Of a stretch of 38,336 nt of DNA, positions 1-7,272 are shown piece by piece. Under the pieces are notes generated by a model. The model ran no database searches. It was given only the letters and a program-made list of their open reading frames with translations, and was not told the origin of the DNA. The first letter of the stretch is position 1. Every line of letters starts with the position of its first letter. Source of the DNA: Xanthomonas maliensis (GTDB lineage: Bacteria; Pseudomonadota; Gammaproteobacteria; Xanthomonadales; Xanthomonadaceae); NCBI RefSeq assembly GCF_009192945.1, contig NZ_NSET01000015.1, forward strand, positions 1-38,336. The letters run 5' to 3'. Position numbers and translations under genes: made by a program.

Positions 1-20
1 GTTGTGTTAACACGCCCTAG
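1..20. repeat. end of a further CTAG-bounded repeat copy
   Basis: The window opens with TTAACACGCCCTAG, which matches the right-hand terminus (TAACACGCTCTAG) of the repeat family seen at 17-294, 5953-6014 and 13366-13514. It shares its CTAG with the next copy, so two copies abut here. Only the end is visible, because the rest lies outside the window. Confidence 0.5.
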
Positions 21-294
21 AGCGTGTTATGCACTCTGAGGTGAGGGCGAAGCGTCCTGTGGCGCGTCAAGACAAGACGTGCGCCTTGCCCAAGCTGGCC
101 GCCTGGGCAAGGCGCGCAACGCGGTATCGGCGCGCCGCAGGGCGCTTCCCGTAGGGTTGGCCGTCAGCGGCACGGAGCGTGCGCCGCGCCGCTTGCCTTG
201 GTGCCAGGTGCCAGCCAAGCCGGCGCCACGCAGCACCCGCTCCGCACCGCTGACAGCCAACGCATCTCACCTCAACGTGCATAACACGCTCTAA
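17..294. repeat. CTAG-bounded inverted-terminus repeat, copy 1 (MITE-like)
   Basis: AGAGCGTGTTATGCAC at 19-34 is matched exactly in inverted orientation by GTGCATAACACGCTCT at 277-292. The similarity continues inwards (GAGGTGAG against CTCACCTC) with few mismatches. The element is about 275 bp and GC-rich, and encodes no recognisable transposase. Positions 17-164 are similar over their whole length to the reverse complement of 13366-13514. The small open frames inside it are conserved only because the repeat is conserved. A non-autonomous element mobilised by a transposase elsewhere in the genome is the simplest reading. The CTAG ends would fit a YTAR-type target duplication as known for the IS5 group, but that is inference. 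Confidence 0.7.
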
Positions 295-578
295 GGCGAT
301 GCAGGCCATCGCCTGCAGACCTGGCTGCGATGGCGATGTCGCGACAGCCAAACCTGCGTCAAGCAAGGCTGGGCCTGCTTTGGGATCGTCAACGCATCAT
401 CGCGGATCCAATATCCATTTAGGCCGGGGAATCCCACGTGTCCACGCGTCCCCAGCTCAATGGCGTGGTCGCGTAAGTGCATGCTGGGCAAGCGACGCGG
501 CCATGCAGGTTGCAAGGCACAAAAAGGCGCGCGGTCAGCGCCTTGCTGCATCTACAGGTGAACTGGCCTCGGGATGAC
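295..578. other. intergenic stretch without a recognisable gene
   Basis: This is about 280 bp between the repeat and the hairpin downstream of the exported-protein gene. Two alternative small hairpins can form next to the repeat: GGCGATG with CATCGCC at 295-313, and GCAGGC with GCCTGC at 301-316. The short open frames have no ribosome binding site and no family resemblance I can see. Confidence 0.4.
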
Positions 579-600
579 GAGCCCCGGCGCGCCGGGGCTC
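579..600 (-). terminator. perfect 22-bp GC palindrome after exported-protein gene
   Basis: GAGCCCCGGCG followed by CGCCGGGGCTC forms a perfect palindrome that begins 20 nt past the stop codon of the minus-strand gene ending at 620. It has no T-tract, so it is either a weak terminator or an mRNA 3' stabiliser. Confidence 0.5.
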
Positions 601-619
601 GCTGAGTTGCGGTGCCGAA

Positions 620-1417
620 TCAGTTGCCGCGGCAATCGCGCAACCACAGCACTTGCAGGATCTGATCGTAACGATCCACCACCCCGGTCAGCGTCACCTT
701 TTCTCCCGGACGCAATGCGAGAGCATAGGCGGACTGGTTGGCGGCAAATGCGCAGGTGATGGCAACTGTCTCGAAGCGATTGTCGCTCTGGAGCACGTCG
801 AAGCCGACGTTATAGGTGCCGCCGCTTTTCAATACGCCGGCTTGATTGAGCTTGCCAGTGATGCGATAGACCTTGTTGGCATAACGCGGCTCGATGGCGG
901 CAGGGTTGTCCTTGTGCTGGTTGCGCAGCTGGAAGCCAAGCTTGTCGGCGCTGATGTCCACGGGAGCAGTGTCCAGCGTCTTCTTTGCGAATTGCTCGCC
1001 TGCTGCGCCGGGCTTGACCTGATTCAACAATTTGCACATTTCGGTGCGTGCGCTGTCGGCAGGCGCAATGGCACCCTTGTTGACCTTGACCAGCAGGTTG
1101 ACCGTGCCGACGCCATCGACAGCACTTGCCGATACGATCATCGGAATCGGCTTGTGGGTCATGGTTTCCGGCTCTTCGATCAACATTGAGCCAGCGTCCG
1201 CGTCCTCGCTGAGGACATCCATTTTTGCCTGCTTGGCAATCACGTGCATCTGGCCGATTGCGCTGCGCACAGTCAGGCCTGGGTGGCTAACCGAGGCGGA
1301 GAAGGTGGTTCCAACAAAGGGGTTGCCCTTTTTCTGGAAACTGTCCTCGCAGGTTGCGGCAAGCGCGGGGGCCGAGGCTGCAAGTAGCAGCGCGGCACCA
1401 AGGTGACGAGCGTTCAT
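620..1417 (-). CDS. exported tRNA_anti-like (OB-fold) protein
   Basis: A 265-residue protein with a Sec signal peptide (hydrophobic LGAALLLAASAPALA, predicted cleavage near residue 20). The C-terminal third (about 165-262) has the pattern of the tRNA_anti-like/OB-fold family: an N-terminal strand YANKVYRITGKL and a final strand VTLTGVVDRYDQ followed by LWLRDC. The middle part is unassigned. Four cysteines, one next to the cleavage site and one near the C-terminus, could form disulphides in the periplasm. I chose the ATG at 1417 over the one at 1426 because AAGGA sits 8 nt upstream of it and overlaps the earlier ATG. The protein is probably periplasmic, and the ligand is unknown. It is followed by a palindrome at 579-600. 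Confidence 0.75.
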   Translation of the reverse strand: MNARHLGAALLLAASAPALAATCEDSFQKKGNPFVGTTFSASVSHPGLTVRSAIGQMHVIAKQAKMDVLSEDADAGSMLIEEPETMTHKPIPMIVSASAVDGVGTVNLLVKVNKGAIAPADSARTEMCKLLNQVKPGAAGEQFAKKTLDTAPVDISADKLGFQLRNQHKDNPAAIEPRYANKVYRITGKLNQAGVLKSGGTYNVGFDVLQSDNRFETVAITCAFAANQSAYALALRPGEKVTLTGVVDRYDQILQVLWLRDCRGN

Positions 1418-1664
1418 GGTCAACATCCTTGATCAGAAAGGGGGCTGCGAAGGCTGTCGCGCGCCGTAAGCGGGCGTAGAGCCGCATCGATCGCAGCCCC
1501 TGGCATCCTTGCGGGCACGATTCTCTCAGTGGAACGCTTGCGCCGCAATCGGCGGATTCGCGGTAGCGAACAGAAGAGCGCGTATTGGTCGACTTCAGCG
1601 ACTACGCTCGGTTGCGCAACGGGGGAACGTCGGTATGGATCGGTGCCGCCAAGTACGCTGGCGT

Positions 1665-1687
1665 CCCGGCAGCGATGCACTGCCGGG
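1665..1687 (-). terminator. hairpin downstream of pfp
   Basis: CCCGGCAG (1665-1672) pairs with CTGCCGGG (1680-1687) around a 7-nt loop. It starts 17 nt beyond the pfp stop codon on the minus strand. No T-tract follows, so termination is only probable. The rest of 1418-1704 shows nothing I recognise. Confidence 0.4.
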
Positions 1688-1704
1688 ATGTCGCGTGAGG
1701 GTGC

Positions 1705-2961
1705 TCACCCCTCCCAGGTCGGCAACTTCTTCGCCACTGCGACGTTCTTCAGGCCGACATACTTCGGCAGGCCGTCGTTGCCGTAGACCAGCGGCGCTTC
1801 GCCCTTGATCAGTGGGGCGAAATAACGGCGGGCACGCTCGGTGATGCCGAAGCCATCCTTGCGCAGGAAGCTGGGTGGCATTTTCTTTTCGTGATTGGCC
1901 ACCTTGTGCAGCGGGGCGGGCACGATCTTCCAGCGATAGGGAGCGTCGCTGACGCGTTCGATCACCGGGATCACCGCGTTCATGCCCTTGAGGGCGTATT
2001 GCACGGCGGCCTTGCCGACCGCCTGGGCCTGTTCCCAGTCGGTCTTGGAGGCCAGGTGGCGTGCGGAGCGTTGCAGGTAATCGGGCAGCGTCCAGTGCAC
2101 CTTGTAGCCGAGTTCCTGTTTGACCTGCGCTGCGAGATACGAGGCCACGCCGCCGAGTTGCGCGTGGCCAAACGAGTCGGTCGCTCCGCCGGCATCGGCG
2201 ACGAATTTGCCGTGTGCGTCCTGGATGCCTTCGCTGGCGACCACCACGCACCAGCCAACCTTCTCCACCACTTGCTTGACCTTGGTCAGGAACGCGGCCT
2301 GGTCGTAGGCCCGCTCCGGCAGCAGGATGATCTGCGGCGCGTCGTCCGGGCCTTGCCCGGCCAGGCCCGCCGCCGCGGCCAGCCAGCCGGCATGGCGGCC
2401 CATCGCTTCGTAGATGAAGACCTTGGTCGAGGTCTCGGCCATCGCCGCCACATCCAGCGCGGCTTCGCGGACCGACACCGCGGTGTACTTGGCCGCCGAA
2501 CCGAATCCCGGACAGGTGTCGGTCACCGCCAGATCGTTGTCGATGGTCTTGGGGACGCCGATGCACTGGAGCGGGTAGCCGAAGGCCTCGGCCAGCTGCG
2601 AGACCTTCCAGGCCGTATCGGCCGAGTCGTTGCCGCCGTTGTAAAGGAACCAGCGCACGTCGTGGGCGCGCAGCACCTCCAGCAAGCGCTCGTACTTGGC
2701 GCGGTCCTGCTCCAGCGACTTGAGCTTGTAGCGACACGAGCCGAAGGCGCCACCCGGCGTCTGCGCTAGCGCGGCGATCGCCGCCGCCGATTCCTTGCTG
2801 GTGTCGATCAGCTCCTCGCGCAGCGCGCCGAGGATGCCATTGCGGGCGGCCAATACCTTGACCTTGCGCGCACGCGCTTCGCTGATCACACCAGCGGCGG
2901 TGGCGTTGATGACGGCGGTGACGCCGCCAGACTGCGCATATAGCAGGTTGCCTTTGGTCAT
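1705..2961 (-). CDS. pfp: pyrophosphate-dependent 6-phosphofructokinase
   Basis: A cytosolic glycolytic enzyme of 418 residues that interconverts fructose 6-phosphate and fructose 1,6-bisphosphate using PPi/Pi instead of ATP. Family motifs are clear: an N-terminal glycine-rich start (NLLYAQSGGVTAVINA), the phosphate-donor loop YNGGNDSADT, the substrate motif GVPKTIDNDL, and MGRHAGWLAA. The donor loop is GGND. The Asp at the second acidic position is the residue that blocks ATP and marks PPi dependence. The first position is Asn rather than the more usual Asp. The open frame extends far upstream, but homology starts at the ATG at 2961, which has AAGGAG 11 nt before it. In xanthomonads this enzyme replaces the ATP-dependent PFK. 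It is divergent from adk. Confidence 0.95.
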   Translation of the reverse strand: MTKGNLLYAQSGGVTAVINATAAGVISEARARKVKVLAARNGILGALREELIDTSKESAAAIAALAQTPGGAFGSCRYKLKSLEQDRAKYERLLEVLRAHDVRWFLYNGGNDSADTAWKVSQLAEAFGYPLQCIGVPKTIDNDLAVTDTCPGFGSAAKYTAVSVREAALDVAAMAETSTKVFIYEAMGRHAGWLAAAAGLAGQGPDDAPQIILLPERAYDQAAFLTKVKQVVEKVGWCVVVASEGIQDAHGKFVADAGGATDSFGHAQLGGVASYLAAQVKQELGYKVHWTLPDYLQRSARHLASKTDWEQAQAVGKAAVQYALKGMNAVIPVIERVSDAPYRWKIVPAPLHKVANHEKKMPPSFLRKDGFGITERARRYFAPLIKGEAPLVYGNDGLPKYVGLKNVAVAKKLPTWEG

Positions 2962-3120
2962 AGCGGGACAGGCTCCTTGGAGTGAGACAGGGACGGGGAC
3001 ATTGCAGGGACATTCCCCGGATGCGGTAAGCTGGAAGGCCATGCGGTCACCATGGCAGCGATAGCCCGAGTCTAACGCCGCCAGCCGCAACGCGTTTTTA
3101 TTCGATAGTGGAGTCCACTG

Positions 3121-3684
3121 ATGCGATTGGTTCTGTTGGGACCGCCCGGTTCGGGCAAGGGCACCCAGGCGGCACGGCTCAAAGACAAGTTCCAGATCCC
3201 GCACATTTCCACCGGCGACCTGCTGCGCGCCGAGGTGGCGGCAGGTACGCCGCTGGGCTTGCAGGCCAAGGAAGTGATGGCGCGCGGCGATCTGGTGTCC
3301 GACGACATCCTGCTCGGCATGCTGGAGTCGCGGCTCGGTCAGGCCGATGTCGGCAAGGGGTTCATCCTCGACGGCTATCCGCGCAACGTGGCCCAGGCCA
3401 ATGCGCTGGACGGGCTGCTGGAGAAGATCGGCCAGCCGCTGGATGCAGTGGTGCAGTTGGACGTCGCCAACGAACTGCTGGTGGAGCGCATTGCCGGTCG
3501 CGCCAAGGCCGAGGGACGCGAAGACGACAATCCCGAGTCGGTCCGCAAGCGCTTGCAGGTCTATACCGATTCCACCGCTCCGGTGATCGGCTTCTACGAA
3601 CAGCGCGGCAAGCTCGCGCGCGTGGACGGCGTCGGCACGCTGGACGAAGTGCTCGACCGTATCAGCCAGGCACTGGGCCGCTGA
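3121..3684 (+). CDS. adk: adenylate kinase
   Basis: A 187-residue enzyme that catalyses ATP + AMP to 2 ADP in the cytosol. The P-loop GPPGSGKGTQ lies at residues 7-16, the AMP-binding segment ISTGDLLRAE at about 30, and GFILDGYPRN at about 80. The LID is the short, zinc-free type (around GRAKAEGREDDNPESVRKR), which explains the length below the 214-residue E. coli enzyme. GTGGAG lies 8 nt before the ATG. It is divergent from pfp with 159 bp between the start codons, which is enough for both promoters. A hairpin follows the stop codon. Confidence 0.97.
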   Translation: MRLVLLGPPGSGKGTQAARLKDKFQIPHISTGDLLRAEVAAGTPLGLQAKEVMARGDLVSDDILLGMLESRLGQADVGKGFILDGYPRNVAQANALDGLLEKIGQPLDAVVQLDVANELLVERIAGRAKAEGREDDNPESVRKRLQVYTDSTAPVIGFYEQRGKLARVDGVGTLDEVLDRISQALGR

Positions 3685-3692
3685 GCGAAGGA

Positions 3693-3713
3693 GGCCGGGC
3701 GTGCCGCCCGGCC
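3693..3713 (+). terminator. hairpin terminator after adk
   Basis: GGCCGGGC (3693-3700) pairs with GCCCGGCC (3706-3713) around a 5-nt loop, 9 nt after the adk stop. It is followed by TTGTC, so the T-tract is poor. Confidence 0.55.
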
Positions 3714-3734
3714 TTGTCACGGACGCCGGACAAG

Positions 3735-3764
3735 AAAAACCCCGGGCGGACAGGCCGACCGGGG
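3735..3764 (-). terminator. intrinsic terminator on the minus strand
   Basis: Read on the minus strand, CCCCGG pairs with CCGGGG around a 13-nt loop and is followed directly by TTTTTC. This is a better intrinsic terminator than the adk one, but no minus-strand gene ends here. It closes the leader-like segment at 3765-3942. Confidence 0.65.
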
Positions 3765-3942
3765 CGGAATGACGCCAGTAATGAGCTTGCTCAAAGCTCC
3801 GACAGCATGAGCTCCCTGGGGATTTGGCCTCTTGGGGAGTAGGACCAAAGGGGTGCTGCGACTGGCGTTCAGCATGGTGATGGATGTGATGGAGTTCGCA
3901 TATCGGGAATTTCCCGACAGTGGGGTAGGTGTTCCCCGACAT
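3765..3942 (-). promoter_or_regulatory. orphan attenuator-like leader or small RNA, minus strand
   Basis: The minus strand carries five His codons out of six (CAT CAC ATC CAT CAC CAT, within 3870-3890) in a frame that opens with ATG at 3942. These are followed by self-complementary segments (CTCCC/GGGAG; GAGCT/AGCTC) and then by the intrinsic terminator at 3735-3764. This is the order of parts in a his-operon attenuator. Two things argue against a working one: the His frame does not stop after the His run, and the gene beyond the terminator is adk on the opposite strand. A different frame contains Ile/Thr codons, and a third gives a 10-codon peptide, so the codon cluster may also be chance. 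A small RNA is the main alternative. Confidence 0.35.
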
Positions 3943-4001
3943 CGCCGTGACGACGTCGGCGCCAATGCCCAGCAACTGCGACGATCGGCGACAATGTGCG
4001 C

Positions 4002-5357
4002 ATGAGCAAACTCCACATCCTCGGCATCGCCGGGACCTTCATGGGCGGTGTTGCCGCCCTCGCACGCGAACTGGGCTGGCAGGTGGAAGGCAGCGACCAG
4101 GCGATCTACCCACCGATGTCGACCCAGCTGGAACGCCTGGGCATCACGCTCGCCCAAGGCTATGCAGCCGAGCATGTGTCCGCCGATGCGGAAGTGGTCA
4201 TCGGCAACGCGCTCTCGCGCGGCAATCCGGCGGTCGAGGCCGTTCTGGATGCCGGCCGCAGTTACACCTCCGGGGCGCAGTGGTTGGCCGAGCGGGTGCT
4301 GCCGGGGCGCGATGTGCTGGCCGTGGCCGGCACGCATGGCAAGACCACCACCAGCAGCATCCTGAGCTACCTGCTGGAGGCCGCCGGCCAGGCACCGGGC
4401 TTTCTGATCGGCGGCGTCGCCGAGGATTTTGGCGTCTCGGCGCGTGTGGGGCACGGGCGCGCCTTCGTGGTGGAGGCCGACGAGTACGACACCGCGTTTT
4501 TCGACAAGCGCAGCAAGTTCGTCCACTACCGGCCGCTGATCGCCATCCTCAACAATCTCGAATACGACCACGCCGATATCTTCCCCGACGTGGCGGCGAT
4601 CCAGCGTCAGTTCCACCATCTTGTCCGCACGGTGCCGGGGCGAGGGCGGCTGATCGTCAATGGCGAGGATGCCCACCTGGCCGACGTGCTGGCGATGGGC
4701 TGTTGGACGCCGGTGGAGCGCTTCGGCTTCGATCCTGGATTGGACTGGAGCGCGCAGTTGATCGCTGCCGATGGCAGCGCGTTCGCGGTGCTGCGCCATG
4801 GTGTCGAGATCGGCCGGGTGCAATGGCCTCTGGTCGGCCGTCACAACGTCCTCAACGCCCTGGCAGCGCTTGCGGCGGTGCAGGCGATCGACGTGGATCC
4901 GGCCACGGTGATGCCGGCGCTGGCACGCTTCCAGAGCGTCAAACGGCGGCTGGAGGTGCTCGGCCAGCGCAATGGCATCACCGTCTACGACGACTTCGCC
5001 CACCATCCCACCGCGATCGCCACGACCTTGCAGGGCCTGCGCGCCAAGGTCGGCGATGCGCGTGTGCTGGTGGCGATGGAGCCGCGCAGCAATTCGATGC
5101 GTTTGGGCGCGCACGCGCAGGCGTTGGCGCCCTCGCTGCAGGATGCCGACGCGGTGGTGTTCCTGCATCGCCCGGAGCTGGCGTGGGACGCAGCGCCGAT
5201 CGTGGCGCAGGTGCGTGGCCAGGCGCAGGTCGTGCGTGATGTCGATGCGTTGCTGCATGCGCTGGGCGAGCTCGCGCGTCCAGGCGACCATGTGGTCTTC
5301 ATGTCCAATGGCGGCTTCGACGCCGCGCCGCGCCGCTTCCTGGCGCAGTTGGCCTGA
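4002..5357 (+). CDS. mpl: UDP-MurNAc:L-Ala-gamma-D-Glu-meso-DAP ligase
   Basis: A cytosolic Mur-family ligase of 451 residues that attaches recycled tripeptide to UDP-MurNAc, sparing de novo murein synthesis. It has the usual three domains: an N-terminal Rossmann domain starting LHILGIAGTFMGG, a central ATPase domain with the P-loop GTHGKTTT at about 110-117, and a C-terminal domain carrying DDFAHHPTAI and EPRSNSMR, which are typical of Mpl rather than MurC. ATG at 4002 is preferred. An in-frame GTG two codons upstream (3996) is possible. The next gene starts 2-11 nt after the stop, so the two are probably co-transcribed. Confidence 0.95.
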   Translation: MSKLHILGIAGTFMGGVAALARELGWQVEGSDQAIYPPMSTQLERLGITLAQGYAAEHVSADAEVVIGNALSRGNPAVEAVLDAGRSYTSGAQWLAERVLPGRDVLAVAGTHGKTTTSSILSYLLEAAGQAPGFLIGGVAEDFGVSARVGHGRAFVVEADEYDTAFFDKRSKFVHYRPLIAILNNLEYDHADIFPDVAAIQRQFHHLVRTVPGRGRLIVNGEDAHLADVLAMGCWTPVERFGFDPGLDWSAQLIAADGSAFAVLRHGVEIGRVQWPLVGRHNVLNALAALAAVQAIDVDPATVMPALARFQSVKRRLEVLGQRNGITVYDDFAHHPTAIATTLQGLRAKVGDARVLVAMEPRSNSMRLGAHAQALAPSLQDADAVVFLHRPELAWDAAPIVAQVRGQAQVVRDVDALLHALGELARPGDHVVFMSNGGFDAAPRRFLAQLA

Positions 5358-5359
5358 CG

Positions 5360-5956
5360 GTGCGCGATATGCACGACGACGCCACGACCGGCACGTTGCC
5401 GTTGTTTCCCCTGCACAGCGTGCTGCTGCCGGGTGCGGCGCTGGGCTTGCGGGTGTTCGAACGGCGCTACCTGGACCTGGTGCGCGAATGCGGGCGCCAG
5501 GGCACCAGCTTCGGCGTCTGCCTGATCCTGGATGGGAACGAAGTCGGCGCACCAGCGGTGCCGGCGGCCTATGGCACCGAGGTGCGGATCGAGGACTTCG
5601 ACGTCGGCGCCGATGGCGTGCTGGTGCTGCGCCTGCGCGGTACGCGGCGGTTCCATGTGCAGCGCTCGCGCGTGCGTGACAACGGCTTGGTGGTCGGCGA
5701 GGTCGAATGGTGCGAACCGGACAGCGACGATGAGCTGCGTCCGCAGCACGCGTTGTTGGCCACCGTGCTCGAACGCATGCTCGAGCAGGTCGGCGGCGAG
5801 TTCCTGTCCGCCGGTCCGGCCTTGCTGGACCAGGCAGCTTGGGTGGGGTGGCGGCTGGCAGAGCTGTTGCCGTTGACCGAGCGGCAGCGCCTATCGCTGC
5901 TGCAACGCGACGACCCGCATCGACGCCTGGACCAACTGTTGGCATGGATGCCCTAG
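5360..5956 (+). CDS. LON substrate-binding domain protein
   Basis: A 198-residue stand-alone N-terminal LON domain without ATPase or protease parts. The opening LPLFPLHSVLLPGAALGLRVFE and the following ERRYLDLVREC are the family signature, and GTEVRIEDF and GTRRFHV are further conserved blocks. The role of such free LON domains is not settled; peptide or misfolded-protein binding is assumed from Lon. The start is GTG at 5360 or ATG at 5369, and neither has a good ribosome binding site. It sits 2-11 nt behind mpl. Its TAG stop codon lies inside the CTAG that forms the left boundary of repeat copy 2. Confidence 0.85.
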   Translation: MRDMHDDATTGTLPLFPLHSVLLPGAALGLRVFERRYLDLVRECGRQGTSFGVCLILDGNEVGAPAVPAAYGTEVRIEDFDVGADGVLVLRLRGTRRFHVQRSRVRDNGLVVGEVEWCEPDSDDELRPQHALLATVLERMLEQVGGEFLSAGPALLDQAAWVGWRLAELLPLTERQRLSLLQRDDPHRRLDQLLAWMP

Positions 5957-6014
5957 GGCGTGTTACGCACGTTGAGATGAGATGCGTCACCTCACAGGAC
6001 ATAACACGCTCTAG
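5953..6014. repeat. CTAG-bounded repeat, copy 2 (62-bp minimal form)
   Basis: It runs from CTAG GGCGTGTTACGCAC to GACATAACACGCT CTAG, with almost no interior left. The two arms pair over most of their length, so the transcript would fold into one long hairpin. It keeps both termini of the family and has CTAG on both sides. The first CTAG supplies the stop codon of the LON-domain gene. It may now act as a bidirectional terminator or 3' stabiliser between that gene and the channel gene. Confidence 0.75.
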
Positions 6015-6143
6015 CGCGCCACGCATCGGGCTCCTCACCGCTCTTGCACCGCCGTCACTGCAGACTCGGGCACGTTTGAGTGCGCCTGGGCGCCGCGCCG
6101 CGGTGCGCATGTCCGATCCTGTCAGCCACTGCGGAGCCACGCC

Positions 6144-7028
6144 TTGATCATCGATGTGAAGCCGCGCGTTGCCGACATCGTTCGCGAGGCGTGGCCAACG
6201 CTGGCGGTCTTGTTCGTGTGGGACGTGTTGATCACCATCGTCTATTACGTGCTGCCGTTTCGCGCGCCAGCGCTGCCGTTGACGATCTTTGGTTCGGCAT
6301 TGGCGCTGTTCCTGGGCTTTCGCGCAAATTCCACTTACCAGCGCTGGTGGGAAGGGCGCGTGCTGTGGGGACAGATGATCAATGCCTCGCGCAACCTGGT
6401 GCGGCTGGCGGCGACGCTGCTCGACACGCCGGAGAGTGGCGCGAGTGGACGAGCGATCGCGCTGCGCCAGATCGCCTACGTCAACACCTTGCGATGCCAG
6501 TTACGGCGTCTGCCGATCGCCATGGCGCTGGAGTCACGGGTGGATCCTGGCGAGGCCGCAGCGGTGATGACGCGCAGCAATGTCGCCAACGGACTGCTCG
6601 ACACTACCGGTCGCGACATCGAACAAGCGCGGCGCCGTGGCTGGATCGACAGCATCCAGCAAGCCAGCGTCGAGCGCGTGCTGGTCGACATGGCCAACGC
6701 ACAAGGGGGAATGGAGCGGCTGAAGAATACGCCGCTGCCGTATCAGTATCGGTTCTATCCCAACCTGTTCACCCGGCTGTTCTGCGTGCTGTTGCCGATC
6801 GGCTTGGTGGAGACGCTGCAGTACGCCACCCCGGTCGGCTCCACCATCGCCGGATTGATGTTCCTGGCCGTGCTGGCGATCGGTGACGAGTTGGCCGATC
6901 CCTTCGCCAACCGTCTCCACGACCTGCCACTGGATGCGATGTGCCGCACGGTGGAAATCGATGCGCTGCAGGCCATCGGCGAGCCGGCGCCTGAGCCGGC
7001 GCAGCCGGTGGATGGGGTGTTGTGGTGA
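6144..7028 (+). CDS. bestrophin-family (UPF0187) membrane channel
   Basis: A 294-residue inner-membrane protein. Hydrophobic segments lie at about 17-40 and 45-56 near the N-terminus and at about 205-250. The stretch LGFRANSTYQRWWEGR with LWGQMINASRNLVR is the bestrophin signature (bacterial relatives of anion channels). The C-terminal motif DELADPFANRLHDLPLDA corresponds to the family's acidic loop that binds calcium in animal bestrophins. The start is TTG at 6144, behind GGAG about 9 nt upstream; a later GTG at 6156 is the alternative. Bacterial members conduct small ions, and the physiological ion here is not known. Confidence 0.87.
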   Translation: MIIDVKPRVADIVREAWPTLAVLFVWDVLITIVYYVLPFRAPALPLTIFGSALALFLGFRANSTYQRWWEGRVLWGQMINASRNLVRLAATLLDTPESGASGRAIALRQIAYVNTLRCQLRRLPIAMALESRVDPGEAAAVMTRSNVANGLLDTTGRDIEQARRRGWIDSIQQASVERVLVDMANAQGGMERLKNTPLPYQYRFYPNLFTRLFCVLLPIGLVETLQYATPVGSTIAGLMFLAVLAIGDELADPFANRLHDLPLDAMCRTVEIDALQAIGEPAPEPAQPVDGVLW

Positions 7029-7076
7029 TCCGGCGTCAGCCGTCGAAAAATGCGAGCGCATGCGCGTGTCGCTCGG

Positions 7077-7096
7077 TGACGGCTCTCTCGCCGTCA
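7077..7096 (+). terminator. small hairpin after channel gene
   Basis: TGACGG pairs with CCGTCA around an 8-nt loop, 48 nt after the bestrophin stop, with only TTGA behind it. The rest of 7029-7272 lies between convergent genes and shows nothing recognisable. Confidence 0.3.
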
Positions 7097-7272
7097 TTGA
7101 GCCTTGTGGGTGAACCGAGATGGTCTCTGCGCGGCGTGTGCGCAGCGAAGCCATCCGCGCGTGAGTTGCGGCCATCTGCTTCGCCCGTGCGCGACGCCAG
7201 TGCATGCGGTGGAAAGCGCCCGTGGTGCCGGCGCGGCGACGGCTGGCACCGCACCCGCCTCCGGCGCTGATA

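Noticed and set aside
79..294. 71-codon frame inside repeat copy 1, partly shared with copy 3
   Set aside because: The similarity follows from the DNA repeat itself; there is no ribosome site and no known domain.
3921..3928. GGGGTAGG near mpl as another regulator site
   Set aside because: It is a single isolated 7-mer without the 19-bp partner, expected by chance several times in a window of this size.
2962..3975. N-terminal extension of pfp through the adk locus
   Set aside because: Homology begins at the ATG at 2961; the extension would run antisense through all of adk.
3717..6140. 807-codon minus-strand frame over mpl and the LON gene
   Set aside because: Arg/His/Pro-rich shadow of two well-supported plus-strand genes. 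Only its last part coincides with the leader-like segment, which is discussed separately.
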